From: an uncultured Sutterella sp.
GTDB taxonomy: Bacteria > Pseudomonadota > Gammaproteobacteria > Burkholderiales > Burkholderiaceae_F
Reading direction: 5' to 3'
Assembly (NCBI GenBank): GCA_900757865.1
Contig: CAAEPH010000049.1
Location: 1-64,000 of the forward strand
DNA: 64,000 nucleotides
Every line of letters begins with the position of its first letter. Positions within the stretch are counted from its first letter, which is position 1. Below the pieces are notes generated by a model that did not search any database, was not told where the DNA came from, and worked only from the letters and a program-made list of their open reading frames with translations. Shown one piece after another: positions 41,509 through 51,351 of this stretch. The position numbers were made by a program, and so were the translations under genes.

Positions 41509-42492
41509 TTAGAGTTCGCCCTTGGCTTCCAAGAACATCGCTTCCGTGCGACACGTATCGATAATGACGCTTCGAATCCACTGAAAAAACGGATCCATGT
41601 GCGTGCTGTGATGCCAAATGAGCTTAGGCTCAAAACTGCCTAAAGCCAGCGGTATGGCATAGACTTTAAAGCTCATCGCGTCGCTCGAACCCAACAAAAA
41701 GCGACGCAACGTCACCATCGGCCCCAAATAGGTGAAGTTGGTGGTGCGCACCAAATTTAACACAGCCCCATAGTAGGGGGTACTCAGCCCCGTTTCTTGA
41801 CCAAAATACGCTTGGATATTGGCGAGCGCCTTGCAGCCAAAATCGTCCACGTCCGTCATTTCAATCGCTCGCGTGTGACGCAGTCGCTCCATATCCAACG
41901 ACTCAAAGCTCGTCGCGCACGCCAGGGGATGATCGGCTCGCATCAGCAGTGCGTAACGTCCTCGGTAGAGGTTGACGCTGTGAAAGTCGCTTGGAATCTC
42001 ATCGGCCAACACATACCCCATGTCGGCCTCATTATTGCGAATCTTTTCAAAAACGGAGCGATTCGGGGGCACAATATCGACCCGTGCGCGCGGTGCCATT
42101 GCATAGAATTTCTGTAGCACCTTCCCCGTATAAGGACCGTGAAAAATATGGTCACTCACGACAAAGCGTAGTGTTCGCTGGGTATCTTCTAGATTGAAGT
42201 CGGGGCGTTCAAGTAAATGATGCGTTTGCTCGAGCAGCGCTCGAATAGGGGTGATCAATTCACGCATACGGCGCGTCGGCAACATGGCCGAGCCTGAACG
42301 CACAAATAGATCATCCTCAAAGAGCTCCCTTAACGCAGCGAGTCTTCGTGAGGCGCTACTCATGCTCCAATCCAAAAGAGCAGACGTTTGCGTTAAACTC
42401 TCGGTTTCCGAGAGCGAGAGTAAAAACGCTAAATCTTGATATCGCAAATCCGCAAGAGAAGCTGGAGCAGAAAAAGACGGGACGCGGACCAT
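41509..42492 (-). CDS. LysR-family transcriptional regulator
   Basis: 327 residues; GAGG lies seven bases before the ATG. A winged helix-turn-helix (LRYQDLAFLLSLSETESLTQ, SMSSASRRLAALRELFEDDL) precedes a substrate-binding-like effector domain (RTLRFVVSDHIF). The LeuO/NodD-like style (HxxD-like effector opening, VDIVPPN) is a weak suggestion only. The downstream neighbours are the decayed AT-rich genes; the upstream gap faces nrdD. Target and effector unknown. Confidence 0.87.
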   Translation of the reverse strand: MVRVPSFSAPASLADLRYQDLAFLLSLSETESLTQTSALLDWSMSSASRRLAALRELFEDDLFVRSGSAMLPTRRMRELITPIRALLEQTHHLLERPDFNLEDTQRTLRFVVSDHIFHGPYTGKVLQKFYAMAPRARVDIVPPNRSVFEKIRNNEADMGYVLADEIPSDFHSVNLYRGRYALLMRADHPLACATSFESLDMERLRHTRAIEMTDVDDFGCKALANIQAYFGQETGLSTPYYGAVLNLVRTTNFTYLGPMVTLRRFLLGSSDAMSFKVYAIPLALGSFEPKLIWHHSTHMDPFFQWIRSVIIDTCRTEAMFLEAKGEL

Positions 42493-43149
42493 TTGCTTGC
42501 CTCACACAACGTCGACGTGGCGACGAGAAGGAGTTAAGGAAAATCACCTCGCCATAGCGTACCGTGATTTTGGCAAAGACGACACGTTTCGGTGCAAACA
42601 AATCCACTTCTAGCACCTGCGTCGACCTCGCTTTTCTTCACAAACGATCTTCACAGACAACTTTGTTCACTACAACTTCTTGTAGTGGATAGTCCCAATC
42701 TCATCAATATTTAGTAAATTTCACTTCAAAAATCTCGAAAAATAAATATTTCCTACAGCGCAATATACAAATTCAATTAGCTTTCCTTCATCCCAAAAGA
42801 CCAATTTTTGACTAAGCAAAACGGGGCGTTGAGGGGAGCGTTTCAAGACGAGTGATTCGAGTCGATTCCCTATCGCTCACGTTTTTACCCAATGCCTGGT
42901 GAGTGTTTTTCCTTCTCAGAAATTGGCGCTCAAGAGTTCAGGTCAGTTTCATTGCGTGATCAGGGTTAGCACGCAGTTTTGGCAAAGCATACCCATGATG
43001 GGCTATTGCTGAATTGAATTTTGAATGACTAGACTCTCTTCATCAAGCGACGAACCCATCCTCTGAGGACCCGCTTCACTGAGGATGGGTTTTCTTTCGC
43101 TCTCAATTTTATTCCCACGTCAAAATAACGAGAAACAGGACCGACCAGC
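42493..43149 (+). promoter_or_regulatory. Long leader/control region of nrdD
   Basis: 657 bases without a gene. It holds small hairpins near 42955-42976 (TGCGTG/CACGCA) and 42985-43010 (AGCATACCCA with TGGGCTATTGCT), then a full terminator at 43053-43097 lying just before nrdD. A possible -10 TAGACT lies near 43031. No cobalamin riboswitch or NrdR box pair was recognised by eye. Confidence 0.45.
43053..43097 (+). terminator. Intrinsic terminator in the nrdD leader
   Basis: A perfect 11-bp stem, AACCCATCCTC/GAGGATGGGTT (43053-43063 and 43081-43091), followed by TTCTTTC. No plus-strand gene lies upstream within 560 bases, so it can only stop a leader transcript: a possible attenuator, or the end of an unrecognised small RNA. 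Confidence 0.7.
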
Positions 43150-45312
43150 ATGTTGACTGTCATTAAAAAAGATAACTCAACGGAAGCCTTCAAACCGCAC
43201 AAAATTGCTGATGCTGTACTGAAAGCCGCCTTTCGTTGTGACCGCTCGGTAAGTCAAGACGAGCTCAATCGCATTATTAAAGAGGTGGAAACCCGCTTGG
43301 TGGGTCAGAACTCGGTTCATGTCTCCGAATTGCACGAATTGGTGATCGCCGTGCTCTCGTCTATGCACATGAAGCCCGTGGCAGATGCCTATGCCGAATA
43401 CCGATACTACAAAACCACCTATGCCAAAACGTTCGAGCAACTCCGTCAAGACGCTGATGACGTCTTGCGTCTTGGTGACCGCGAAAACGCGAACTACGAC
43501 AGCTCTTTGGTCTCCACCAAGGGCTCGCTGATCAAAGGCTACCTCACCAAGAGCCTCTACAAGCAGTTCTATCTCTCGGGTAAAGAAAAAGAGTTGATCG
43601 AAAGGGGCGACATCTACATTCACGATTTGCGTGACATGATTTTGGGTTGCATCAACTGCTGCCTCTTTGACATTGGGGCTGTACTTAAAGGCGGCTTTGA
43701 AATGTCCAATGTGCAATACTCTGAACCCAAGACCGTGCTCTCAGCCCTGCAGGTGATTGGTGACATCACGCTCGTTGCCACGGCTCAGCAGTTCGGCGGC
43801 TTTACGCTGGCTGAACTCGACAAAGTGCTCTTGCCCTACGTGATGAAGAGCCATCGCGCCGCCATGGACAAATACACCGAAATGGGTCTCTCGCACGACA
43901 AAGCGCAGTTGTGGGCTGATAAAGACGTGGTGCGCGAGCTCGAGCAAGGGTTCCAATCCCTGGAGCTCAAACTCAACACCGTCCCCTGCAGCCGTGGTGA
44001 CTTTGCCTTTACGACCATCACGTTTGGTCAGTGGAATCCCGAGAAGCTCTCCGAAGAGGAACGCCGTTGGATTTCGCAGATCAGTCGCACCATGCTCAAG
44101 GTGCGCCGTAACGGTCACGGCGCCGACGGCAAACCGGTGGTGTTCCCCAAGCTCGTCTATCTCTACGACGAACACCAGATTGAACGCGATCGCTACAGCG
44201 CTGAGTTGCTAGACGAAGCGGTGCGCACCTCGGCGCAGTGCATGTACCCGGATTACCTGAGTCTCTCCTCGGACTCAGGCAGTGTGTCGAAGATTTTCCA
44301 AACCTACGGAGCTATCACCTCGCCCATGGGGTGTCGTGCGTTCTTGTCGCTTTGGCGCAACGAAGAAGGCCAAGCCATTACGATTGGTCGCTGCAATATC
44401 GGAGCGGTCAGTTTGAATCTGCCGATCATCATTCGTTGGGCACAGCTCAAACACAAAGACGATTGGCAAAATGCCTTCTGGACACTCTTGGATGAACGCT
44501 TGGAAGTCATTCGCCAGTTCTTCAAGAAGCGCTACGACATCATTCGTAACCAGAAGTGCTCGAGCAACCCGTTAGCCTTCACGCAAGGGGGCTTCTACGA
44601 AGGGACCAAAGATCCCGACGACAAAGTGGGTGATATGGTGCGCTACATGACGGCCTCCTTTGGCATCACGGCGCTCGACGAAGCAACTTATCTTTGGACC
44701 GGAAAGCGCCTTGTCGAAGAAGGCGGTGCATTCTCCGCGTCGGTGCTTCGCCATTTGCAAGAAAAACTCGCTGATTTTAAGAACGAAGACGGCTACCTTT
44801 ACGCCATTTACGGCACGCCTGCAGAGTCGCTCTGCGCTACGCAGGCCAAGCAGTACGATCGCTTCTGCAAAGCGCAGAAGATCGACAACGTCTTTACGCA
44901 CACCGAGCACTATAGCCCCGAGTACTTCACCAATTCGTTCCATGTGAATGTCACCGAAGCGATCACGCCCTTTGAAAAACAAGACCGTGAGTTCGAAGAC
45001 TTCCACCTCTGCGAAGGCGGTCACATTCAGTACGTGCGACTCGATAACCCGGAAAACCTCGCGGCCGTCAAAGCGGTGATTCAGCGTGGCATGGGCAAAG
45101 GCTTCTACCAAGGGGTCAACTTTGATTCGGCCTACTGTGGCGACTGTGGCAAACACAGCACCAACGTGCTCTTTACCTGCCCGCACTGCGGTAGCTCCAA
45201 CCTCTCGGTCATTAGCCGTGTGTGTGGGTATTTGGGCTACTCCAACGTCAACGGCTCGTCGCGCATGAACGACGGGAAGATGGCGGAAATTAAAAACCGC
45301 GTGAGTATGTAA
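43150..45312 (+). CDS. nrdD: Anaerobic ribonucleoside-triphosphate reductase
   Basis: 720 residues. Class III enzyme that makes deoxynucleotides without oxygen using a glycyl radical. An N-terminal ATP cone (VIKKDNSTEAFKPHKIADAV) gives allosteric control. The catalytic barrel contains the Cys pattern of the family. Near the C-terminus a zinc site of two Cys pairs (CGDCG and CPHCG) precedes the radical loop RVCGYLG with the glycyl radical at about Gly693. Length is as in E. coli (712). AGGA lies upstream. Its activase nrdG follows at 45980, separated by a broken GNAT gene on the other strand. Confidence 0.97.
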   Translation: MLTVIKKDNSTEAFKPHKIADAVLKAAFRCDRSVSQDELNRIIKEVETRLVGQNSVHVSELHELVIAVLSSMHMKPVADAYAEYRYYKTTYAKTFEQLRQDADDVLRLGDRENANYDSSLVSTKGSLIKGYLTKSLYKQFYLSGKEKELIERGDIYIHDLRDMILGCINCCLFDIGAVLKGGFEMSNVQYSEPKTVLSALQVIGDITLVATAQQFGGFTLAELDKVLLPYVMKSHRAAMDKYTEMGLSHDKAQLWADKDVVRELEQGFQSLELKLNTVPCSRGDFAFTTITFGQWNPEKLSEEERRWISQISRTMLKVRRNGHGADGKPVVFPKLVYLYDEHQIERDRYSAELLDEAVRTSAQCMYPDYLSLSSDSGSVSKIFQTYGAITSPMGCRAFLSLWRNEEGQAITIGRCNIGAVSLNLPIIIRWAQLKHKDDWQNAFWTLLDERLEVIRQFFKKRYDIIRNQKCSSNPLAFTQGGFYEGTKDPDDKVGDMVRYMTASFGITALDEATYLWTGKRLVEEGGAFSASVLRHLQEKLADFKNEDGYLYAIYGTPAESLCATQAKQYDRFCKAQKIDNVFTHTEHYSPEYFTNSFHVNVTEAITPFEKQDREFEDFHLCEGGHIQYVRLDNPENLAAVKAVIQRGMGKGFYQGVNFDSAYCGDCGKHSTNVLFTCPHCGSSNLSVISRVCGYLGYSNVNGSSRMNDGKMAEIKNRVSM

Positions 45313-45334
45313 GCGACTCATCGCTCTATAGCGC

Positions 45335-45377
45335 AAAAAACCGAGAACTCCGACGCTTGAGTCTCTCGGTTTTTTTG
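45335..45377 (+). terminator. Terminator of nrdD
   Basis: AACCGAGA/TCTCGGTT (45339-45346 and 45364-45371), flanked by A6 and T7; it can also serve the minus-strand pseudogene. Confidence 0.88.
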
Positions 45378-45408
45378 TTGATGTTAAGCGCGGGGATTGA
45401 GCTCCTCG

Positions 45409-45874
45409 TTAGCTCGCTTTTCGCTCCATGGCGAGAATCGGGTAAGGGCCCCCTTCACTGTCGAGCGCGTTACGACGCACCACCACAAAGCTCATGTGTT
45501 CATAGAAGTGCCAGGCTTGGGGATTTTGTTCGTTCACATCAACCCATTTCACGGCCAACGCATCAAAGGCATGTTGCACGAGCAACTTGCCCAAGCCTCG
45601 ACGGAAATACGTCGGATGCAAAAAGAGCATTTCGATCTTGTGATCTTTGATCTTGCACCTCCATAAAGCCCGCCGGCTGTCCATTGGCTTCCAAAACCAC
45701 CAGGGTTTCAATGCCTTCTAGACCGGCTTGGGCTTGAGGCGCAATGGCCTCAATCTCAGCCGGGGTTAAAAACGTGTGCGTCGCCGCCACCGAAGCGCGC
45801 CAAAGTACGACCAGCGCGTCGATGAGCTCAGGCGAACGCTCTTCAGAGGTGACGGTTCGTAATTGAGGTTCTAT
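45409..45874 (-). pseudogene. GNAT acetyltransferase pseudogene
   Basis: Two overlapping frames carry the two halves of one GNAT protein. The N-terminal half (HTFLTPAEIEAIAP, LVVLEANGQPAGFMEV) and the C-terminal half (KIEMLFLHPTYFRRGLGKLL with the acetyl-CoA loop RRGLGK, DVNEQNPQAWHFYEHM) are out of frame. A seven-base imperfect tandem repeat at about 45641-45655 (GATCAAA/GATCACA) causes the shift; deleting seven bases gives 153 codons from 45874 to 45409. At the expected start, behind AAAGGA, the codon is ATA, not ATG. Both changes point to loss of function. Confidence 0.75.
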
Positions 45875-45979
45875 GGGACTATTCCTTTTCGTTAAAAATG
45901 AATCTTTGTGCTTATAATAAAGGCTCTTTTGGCTTTACGGCTGAAACATACCCCTTTCCTCCCTTTGGAACGATCCCAG

Positions 45980-46456
45980 ATGAATTACATTGGTCTCAAT
46001 ACTTGTGATACCGCCAACGGACCTGGCGTTCGGGTCTCCCTTTTTTGCTCAGGCTGTCGCGTGGGCTGTAAAGGGTGTTTCAACAAGGAGAGCTGGGATT
46101 TTTGTGCTGGCAAACCCTTTACCGACGAGACCGTTCAGAGCATTTTAAAGGCGCTCGCCGACCCGTATATCCGCGGTTTATCGCTTCTCGGTGGCGATCC
46201 ACTCGAACCCGAAAATGAGCCCACCCTATTGGCCCTGGTGCAAGCCGTGCGAGAAAAATTTGGGGATACCAAAGACATTTGGATGTGGACAGGTCGCGTT
46301 TATAAAAACGTACAACACTCACCCTTGGTCGAAGCCGTGGACGTCCTCGTGGATGGTCCCTTTGTGGAAAAGCTTCTTACGCACGAGAAAAACGCGTGGC
46401 GAGGCAGTACGAATCAACGCATCATTGCCATCCATCCTAACGCTAAACTTCAGTAA
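45980..46456 (+). CDS. nrdG: Anaerobic ribonucleotide reductase activating protein
   Basis: 158 residues from the ATG at 45980; an upstream extension of 24 codons lacks family features. The radical-SAM cluster motif C26-x3-C30-x2-C33 (GCRVGCKGCFN) matches E. coli NrdG exactly in position. GGDPLEPEN is the SAM-binding GGE-type motif. It uses a 4Fe-4S cluster and S-adenosylmethionine to install the glycyl radical on NrdD. Confidence 0.95.
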   Translation: MNYIGLNTCDTANGPGVRVSLFCSGCRVGCKGCFNKESWDFCAGKPFTDETVQSILKALADPYIRGLSLLGGDPLEPENEPTLLALVQAVREKFGDTKDIWMWTGRVYKNVQHSPLVEAVDVLVDGPFVEKLLTHEKNAWRGSTNQRIIAIHPNAKLQ

Positions 46457-46626
46457 CCTCTTATGACGCTCATCGCCTACCGATGGGCTTTTGGTTAGAT
46501 TCCTCACCTTTTCTCCCTCAGTATTTTCCCGAAGACCCGTGGCAAAACAGGCGGTTTGGTTTCGCAAGAGGTCTATAGTTAATGAATTAACCAATCTGTT
46601 ACACCGCTTTTGAGGAGGGCGTTTTT

Positions 46627-48033
46627 ATGTGGGATCGTGTCATTCGAGAAGCCTACCTGGTGGATCCGCTTAATCACCGTGAAGGACGAGGTGATATCGC
46701 CATTGAAGACGGACGCATCGCGGCCGTAGGCCCCTCGTTGGTCGGGCAAGCTCGGGTCGAAGAAAACGCAGAGGGTCACCTCGTAATGCCGGGGCTCGTC
46801 GACGCGCACTTACACCTCGGCAGCCAATTCGGCAGTCCCTACGGGAGTCGAATGGCTGCACTCGCTGGCGTGACCACGTGCTTAGACATGGCGGGACCCA
46901 TTGACGATATCGTCGCACACGCCAAAACTTGTGGCGCTGGCATTAACGTCGCCACCATCGAGGGCTTTGACCCCATCCAACACACGGGCACCATGACACC
47001 CACGCCGTCACAATTGCGCGCGTGGCTCCACGGCACGATGGCTAAAGGGTCAATTGGCGCCAAAATCATGGGCGGACATTGGCCACTGCCTGCGGAAACC
47101 TCACGCGCTCTCGTCGAAGTGGCAAATGACGATCACGCCTACATTGCGTGGCACGCCGGAAGCATGACTGCGGGCAGTAACCTCAAGGGCTTTCGCGAGG
47201 TGATTGAACTCGTAGGGGATAAACGGCTGCATTTGGCGCACATCAACGCCTACTGCCGCGGTCGAGTTCTCCCTGTTGAAGACGAAGTGAAAGAAGCCTG
47301 CCAAGCGCTCGTGGCGCATCCCAATCTTTGGAGCGAAGCGTATGTGAGTCCCAACAACGGCACCATTCTCACCTGCGACGAAGACGGTCACGTGATTGAT
47401 CACGTCACGCAAACGTGCCTCGCGACCTTTGGCCATGCGCCAACAACTGCCGGCATGAAAGACGCGATTTTGGCCCACCACTGCTTTGTGGTTCAAGACG
47501 ATGGGTTTGTCTCCTCGTTGCTCGAAGGCGACGCGGCGCTCACCTACTGGGAAGCGCATGGCACCGCCACCGCGGGCTCCTTCCCGGTGAACCCCGCCCT
47601 TTCGCGCTTTGCACTGGCGAGTGCCAAGCGTCCTGAGGGGAGCTTTGTGGTGGATGCGATATCGACCGACGGAGGATGCATTCCTCGCAATGTCCAACTC
47701 GCCGTCGGCCTTTCACTCGTGAAATTTGGCGCATTAACGCTCCCAGAATTTGTGCAAAAAGTGAGCCTCAACCCAGCGCGCCACTTGCGACTCATGGATC
47801 GTGGTCACTTAAGTGAAGGCGCTGTGGCTGACCTCACGATCGTCGACCTCAATCGTCAGTGCGCGTTGGAGACCATTGTCTCGGGGCACACCGTAATGAA
47901 AGCCGGACGCGTCACAGGCACGGGGCTTCGCTTTATCACCACCGCAGAAGGCAAAGCCGCTCTTCGCGCGCAAGGCTTTGAAACCCTCACCGTTTCGTTT
48001 GAAACGCCCGAACCTGAGCGCCTCGTGCTCTAG
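46627..48033 (+). CDS. Amidohydrolase-family protein (dihydroorotase/D-aminoacylase-like)
   Basis: 468 residues; GGAGGG lies seven bases upstream. A metal-dependent amidohydrolase barrel: MPGLVDAHLHLG gives the HxH metal pair (about 60-62), GAKIMGGHWPL has the Lys that may be carboxylated, IAWHAGSM and LAHINAYCRG supply further metal His residues, and ISTDGG the catalytic Asp. The C-terminal small domain (GAVADLTIVDLN) is typical. It is related to dihydroorotases, dihydropyrimidinases and N-acyl-D-amino-acid deacylases, but the substrate cannot be read from the sequence. It is a single gene. Confidence 0.8.
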   Translation: MWDRVIREAYLVDPLNHREGRGDIAIEDGRIAAVGPSLVGQARVEENAEGHLVMPGLVDAHLHLGSQFGSPYGSRMAALAGVTTCLDMAGPIDDIVAHAKTCGAGINVATIEGFDPIQHTGTMTPTPSQLRAWLHGTMAKGSIGAKIMGGHWPLPAETSRALVEVANDDHAYIAWHAGSMTAGSNLKGFREVIELVGDKRLHLAHINAYCRGRVLPVEDEVKEACQALVAHPNLWSEAYVSPNNGTILTCDEDGHVIDHVTQTCLATFGHAPTTAGMKDAILAHHCFVVQDDGFVSSLLEGDAALTYWEAHGTATAGSFPVNPALSRFALASAKRPEGSFVVDAISTDGGCIPRNVQLAVGLSLVKFGALTLPEFVQKVSLNPARHLRLMDRGHLSEGAVADLTIVDLNRQCALETIVSGHTVMKAGRVTGTGLRFITTAEGKAALRAQGFETLTVSFETPEPERLVL

Positions 48034-48157
48034 CCAAAGTGCTATAGTTGCTAAACCGTTTTTGCTTTGTGGGCAACGCGTTAACCGCAGAGGAACGCGT
48101 TGCCCCCATAAGCCATTGTGGACGATTTCTCTTTCGTTTCATTTTTGGGGGAAGAAC

Positions 48158-48631
48158 ATGCCTTCCAACGTTTTGCATCGCCTTCGTCTTGGCGCCCTCT
48201 TAAGCGCGCTCACCCTTACGCTGGTGGGTTGCCAAACTTACGTGACCGTCACCTCCTCGCCCGAAGGCGCCCTGATCACCGACCCCTCGGGCACGGTGCA
48301 ATACGGCTACGCACCTGTGGACATTAAGCTCAACAAAGACGCGCTTGAAGCAACGATTGATCCCACGGATCCCAAGGCCTGTGCAAAGTGGGAAGGGGTC
48401 GTCGCCACGTGGCCCAGTGGAGCTAAGGCACATACGCCTAACCCCATGGCCATTTGCGACTTAAAGTTTGGCGCCACCGTCCAACTGTTGCGCCCGGCGG
48501 ACGCCCCCAATGAAAACACCGATTTGAAGTGGGCGCTCGATCGTGCACAGCAGCGCGCCAAGTCGCTCGAGAAAGAAAACAAACGACTTGAAACCTACCT
48601 CAACAGCCCTTTTGGCTGGTTCGTCCGATAG
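48158..48631 (+). CDS. Lipoprotein with PEGA-like start
   Basis: 157 residues from the ATG at 48158 (GGGGGA upstream); the longer frame runs back into the amidohydrolase gene. A signal peptide with lipobox (TLVGC, Cys about residue 25) is followed by YVTVTSSPEGALITDPSG, like a PEGA-type beta domain, then a helical C-terminus (ALDRAQQRAKSLEKENKRLE). Two further Cys may form a disulfide. Function unknown. Confidence 0.7.
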   Translation: MPSNVLHRLRLGALLSALTLTLVGCQTYVTVTSSPEGALITDPSGTVQYGYAPVDIKLNKDALEATIDPTDPKACAKWEGVVATWPSGAKAHTPNPMAICDLKFGATVQLLRPADAPNENTDLKWALDRAQQRAKSLEKENKRLETYLNSPFGWFVR

Positions 48632-48730
48632 AGGCACCGCGGGGTTTTCACCTGTGGTGCATCTGGGCACCGCCTCCCTGGGACTGACCTGACGGATATT
48701 ATCCACTTTTGCGATAAAGCCTAAAAATCG

Positions 48731-48770
48731 ACCCGTTGATCGTTGTTTCACCATCAACGGGTCTTTTTTG
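48731..48770 (+). terminator. Terminator of the lipoprotein gene
   Basis: A perfect 10-bp stem, ACCCGTTGAT/ATCAACGGGT (48731-48740 and 48753-48762), followed by CTTTTTT. Confidence 0.9.
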
Positions 48771-48800
48771 GGTAAGCACAAAACCCAGAGTCTAAGCACG

Positions 48801-51062
48801 CTATCGCATCGGGTACCCCCAGAAGAAATACACACCGCTCCCCACGCCACGGGTGTACCCTGTCATCAAGTAAAGAGGGCCAATCACGCTGTCGATCCCA
48901 GCGTAAAACCCAATACCTTGGTGCCAGCTTTTATCCTGCGTATCTGGCCACTTCTCGCTATCGTTCCAGAGGCGACCCACTTGAAGCATGGTGCCCAGCC
49001 ACAGAGGATTGCCTTTGAGGTTCACAATGTCGCTCATGTTGCGAGCGAGCGCTAAACTGCCCCACTGTAAATTCGACCCCGCCCAACGGTTGTACGGCGC
49101 ACCAGCCATCTGGAAAGCGCCACCCAACGAGAAGAAACTCTCGAGTGCAGCTTTACCCACATCGGCTCGAGCCGTCAGTGTCCAGGGCCCCGCCGAGAAC
49201 GGCCAAAGACCAGAGAAGTGGTAGTTATCACGGTTCGCGAGCCCCAAATCTGGATCGAGCATCCGATAGTAGCGCGCCTGCAAAAGCGCTCCTTGAGTGG
49301 GGAAGCTCAAATCGTCGAGCGTGTCGTAATAGAACTCTGCGCCCACATAAGGCGTATGAATTTTCGCGTCCGGAATCTCCAACTCACCCACCTCGCGTTT
49401 TGCACGCGCGGAAAAGACACCCGCAACACCCTTGATGTAGCCGTTACGCAAGACCGACCGTCCTAAATCCAGAGAAGCCGTGAATTGCTCGTTTCTAAAG
49501 GTCGCGATGCGATCATTACCGCGATAGACGTCATAAGGCTGCCAGAGAAACTCCAGGCGAGGCATCACAAACCAGTCCGAGGTGACTCCCAAGGGCTGGA
49601 AGAACTCGGTCGTAAAGCGCTTCACCTCACCGGCTTGAATTTCGTTGTGCCACTCACCACCCCAGTCGTTTAACCAGCCCCAACGGTGCGAGAATGTGAG
49701 CGTAAAAGTTTGCGAATTATCAAAATCCGTTTCAACCGACCCACCAATGCGAATCGCGTTGTAGCCTGGCGTTTTTTCTTTGGGTTCAAAAACAAGCAGA
49801 TTGCCCCCATCGGCTTGGGGTTCAAAACGGTATCGAATACTTGTAAACGCCCCATCGGCCCACAGGCGACGTGTCGCTTCTTCGATTGCTTCGTTGGTAA
49901 TGGGTTTGGTGGTATCGAGCTCGAGCTCACGCTTGACCATCTCGGGATTGATATAAGTGAGCCCATCGATACGGATATCGTCAACCTTGTGCTGTGTGAC
50001 GCGTGTCGCGGGCAAAATAGCATGCTCGCGCGCTACCTCCCAACGTCGCCACAGGGGCTCGGTTGACGAGAGACGGGCGAGCTTTTCACGCACTTTTTCG
50101 CTCGCCACGTAGCCCGCTTGAATGATCTCATCGCCACGCTCCATGTCCGCACTAGTGATGTCTTTCAAGTCGGGCGTAATCAAAATGTCGGTCGGCTTGA
50201 GGCTCGCGAGCGAGCGTTCCACGTTTTGTTCGGTGAGCAAATTCACCATTTGCCCCATCACGCTCACGACGTTATTGAGTTCGCTGCGCTTCATCAAGGG
50301 CGTGCCCACATTGACCGCGATGATCACGTCCGCCCCCATGCGACGCGCCATTTCAACGGGCAAATTGTCGACCAGACCGCCGTCGACCAAGAGTTTGTCA
50401 AATAGCGTCGCCGGAGTAAAAACCCCCGGGACCGACATCGATGCTCGCATGGCGGCCGAAAGGTTGACGTTCTTTTGAAGCTCCACGCGCTCACCCGTGA
50501 CCAAATCGGTTGCCACGGCCGCAAAGGGAACCGCAAGCTCAGAGAGGTCGTTGATGTGATTCACCACGCCAGTCTCTTTTTCCAAAAAGAGCGTGAGCTC
50601 TTGGCTCGGTACCAACCCATCAGGAATCTCGACCCCTTTGGTCGAGATCGTAATCGCATTGGTCGTGAGGTTATGGAAATCCTCTTGACGCTGTCGCCAG
50701 GGTAAGTCGCGTCGTGCGGGATCAACAGCAAACATCCGCTTCCAATCGACCCCGGTGATCACATCGCGAAGTTGCGCCGAGGTGTAGCCCGCCGCGTAAG
50801 CACCACCGACCATACTGCCCATGGAGGTGCCCGTCACCACGTCCACTTTGATGTGGAGCTCTTCGAGCATTTTGATCACGCCCGCATGCGCAAACCCACG
50901 CGCACCACCCCCTGAAAGAACCAAGCCCACACAGGGGCGCCCTTCTTGGCGACATTGCGCCCGAACCTCATCTGGGGTTTTCGCTTGGGCAACAAAGCTC
51001 ATGCTCGCCACACCCATGAAAAGCATAGCGAGAATCACACGGTGTGCTCGTTTCCACATCAT
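48801..51062 (-). CDS. Patatin-like phospholipase type Vd autotransporter (PlpD-like)
   Basis: 753 residues (a second ATG at 51059 is equally possible). After a signal peptide (ending VAQA, about residue 27) comes a patatin lipase domain with the oxyanion motif GGGARG, the nucleophile in GTSMGS and the catalytic Asp in DGGLVDN. A POTRA-like segment (about 350-430, IRIDGLTYINPEMVKREL) and a C-terminal 16-strand beta barrel of the BamA/Omp85 type (ending YFFWGYPMR) follow. This order defines PlpD-type Vd autotransporters, which place a lipase on or beyond the outer membrane. It could act on phospholipids of host or rival cells; some homologues stay cell-bound. Confidence 0.9.
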   Translation of the reverse strand: MMWKRAHRVILAMLFMGVASMSFVAQAKTPDEVRAQCRQEGRPCVGLVLSGGGARGFAHAGVIKMLEELHIKVDVVTGTSMGSMVGGAYAAGYTSAQLRDVITGVDWKRMFAVDPARRDLPWRQRQEDFHNLTTNAITISTKGVEIPDGLVPSQELTLFLEKETGVVNHINDLSELAVPFAAVATDLVTGERVELQKNVNLSAAMRASMSVPGVFTPATLFDKLLVDGGLVDNLPVEMARRMGADVIIAVNVGTPLMKRSELNNVVSVMGQMVNLLTEQNVERSLASLKPTDILITPDLKDITSADMERGDEIIQAGYVASEKVREKLARLSSTEPLWRRWEVAREHAILPATRVTQHKVDDIRIDGLTYINPEMVKRELELDTTKPITNEAIEEATRRLWADGAFTSIRYRFEPQADGGNLLVFEPKEKTPGYNAIRIGGSVETDFDNSQTFTLTFSHRWGWLNDWGGEWHNEIQAGEVKRFTTEFFQPLGVTSDWFVMPRLEFLWQPYDVYRGNDRIATFRNEQFTASLDLGRSVLRNGYIKGVAGVFSARAKREVGELEIPDAKIHTPYVGAEFYYDTLDDLSFPTQGALLQARYYRMLDPDLGLANRDNYHFSGLWPFSAGPWTLTARADVGKAALESFFSLGGAFQMAGAPYNRWAGSNLQWGSLALARNMSDIVNLKGNPLWLGTMLQVGRLWNDSEKWPDTQDKSWHQGIGFYAGIDSVIGPLYLMTGYTRGVGSGVYFFWGYPMR

Positions 51063-51237
51063 CTCTGGCAGATTCCAACTTAAGAGGAAAAAAATCGTCT
51101 CGATATCGACCGTCGGTAGGCGACTTTGTACACAAATGCGACGCCTTTTTCACCCAAATCGCAAGAAGTTTCGTGTCTCTGGTCGACGATGCTTACCATA
51201 TTAATCAAAATGGGTTTTGTTCGCTTTTAAAAATAGA

Positions 51238-51283
51238 CAAAGCCCAAGTGAGTGCTTCATGAAAGACACCCACTTGGGCTTTG
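51238..51283 (-). terminator. Terminator of the nitrobindin-like gene
   Basis: A perfect 13-bp stem, CAAAGCCCAAGTG/CACTTGGGCTTTG (51238-51250 and 51271-51283), followed on the minus strand by TCTATTTTT. Confidence 0.82.
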
Positions 51284-51351
51284 GAAAGTGTTGCAACAGG
51301 CCGTATTGCGTTTTGCCTGTTGTCACGCCTTGCGATAACGGCGCGAAAGCA

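Noticed and set aside
43150..45312. Cobalamin-dependent (class II) reductase
   Set aside because: The ATP cone, zinc Cys pairs, RVCGYLG radical loop and a neighbouring NrdG show class III.
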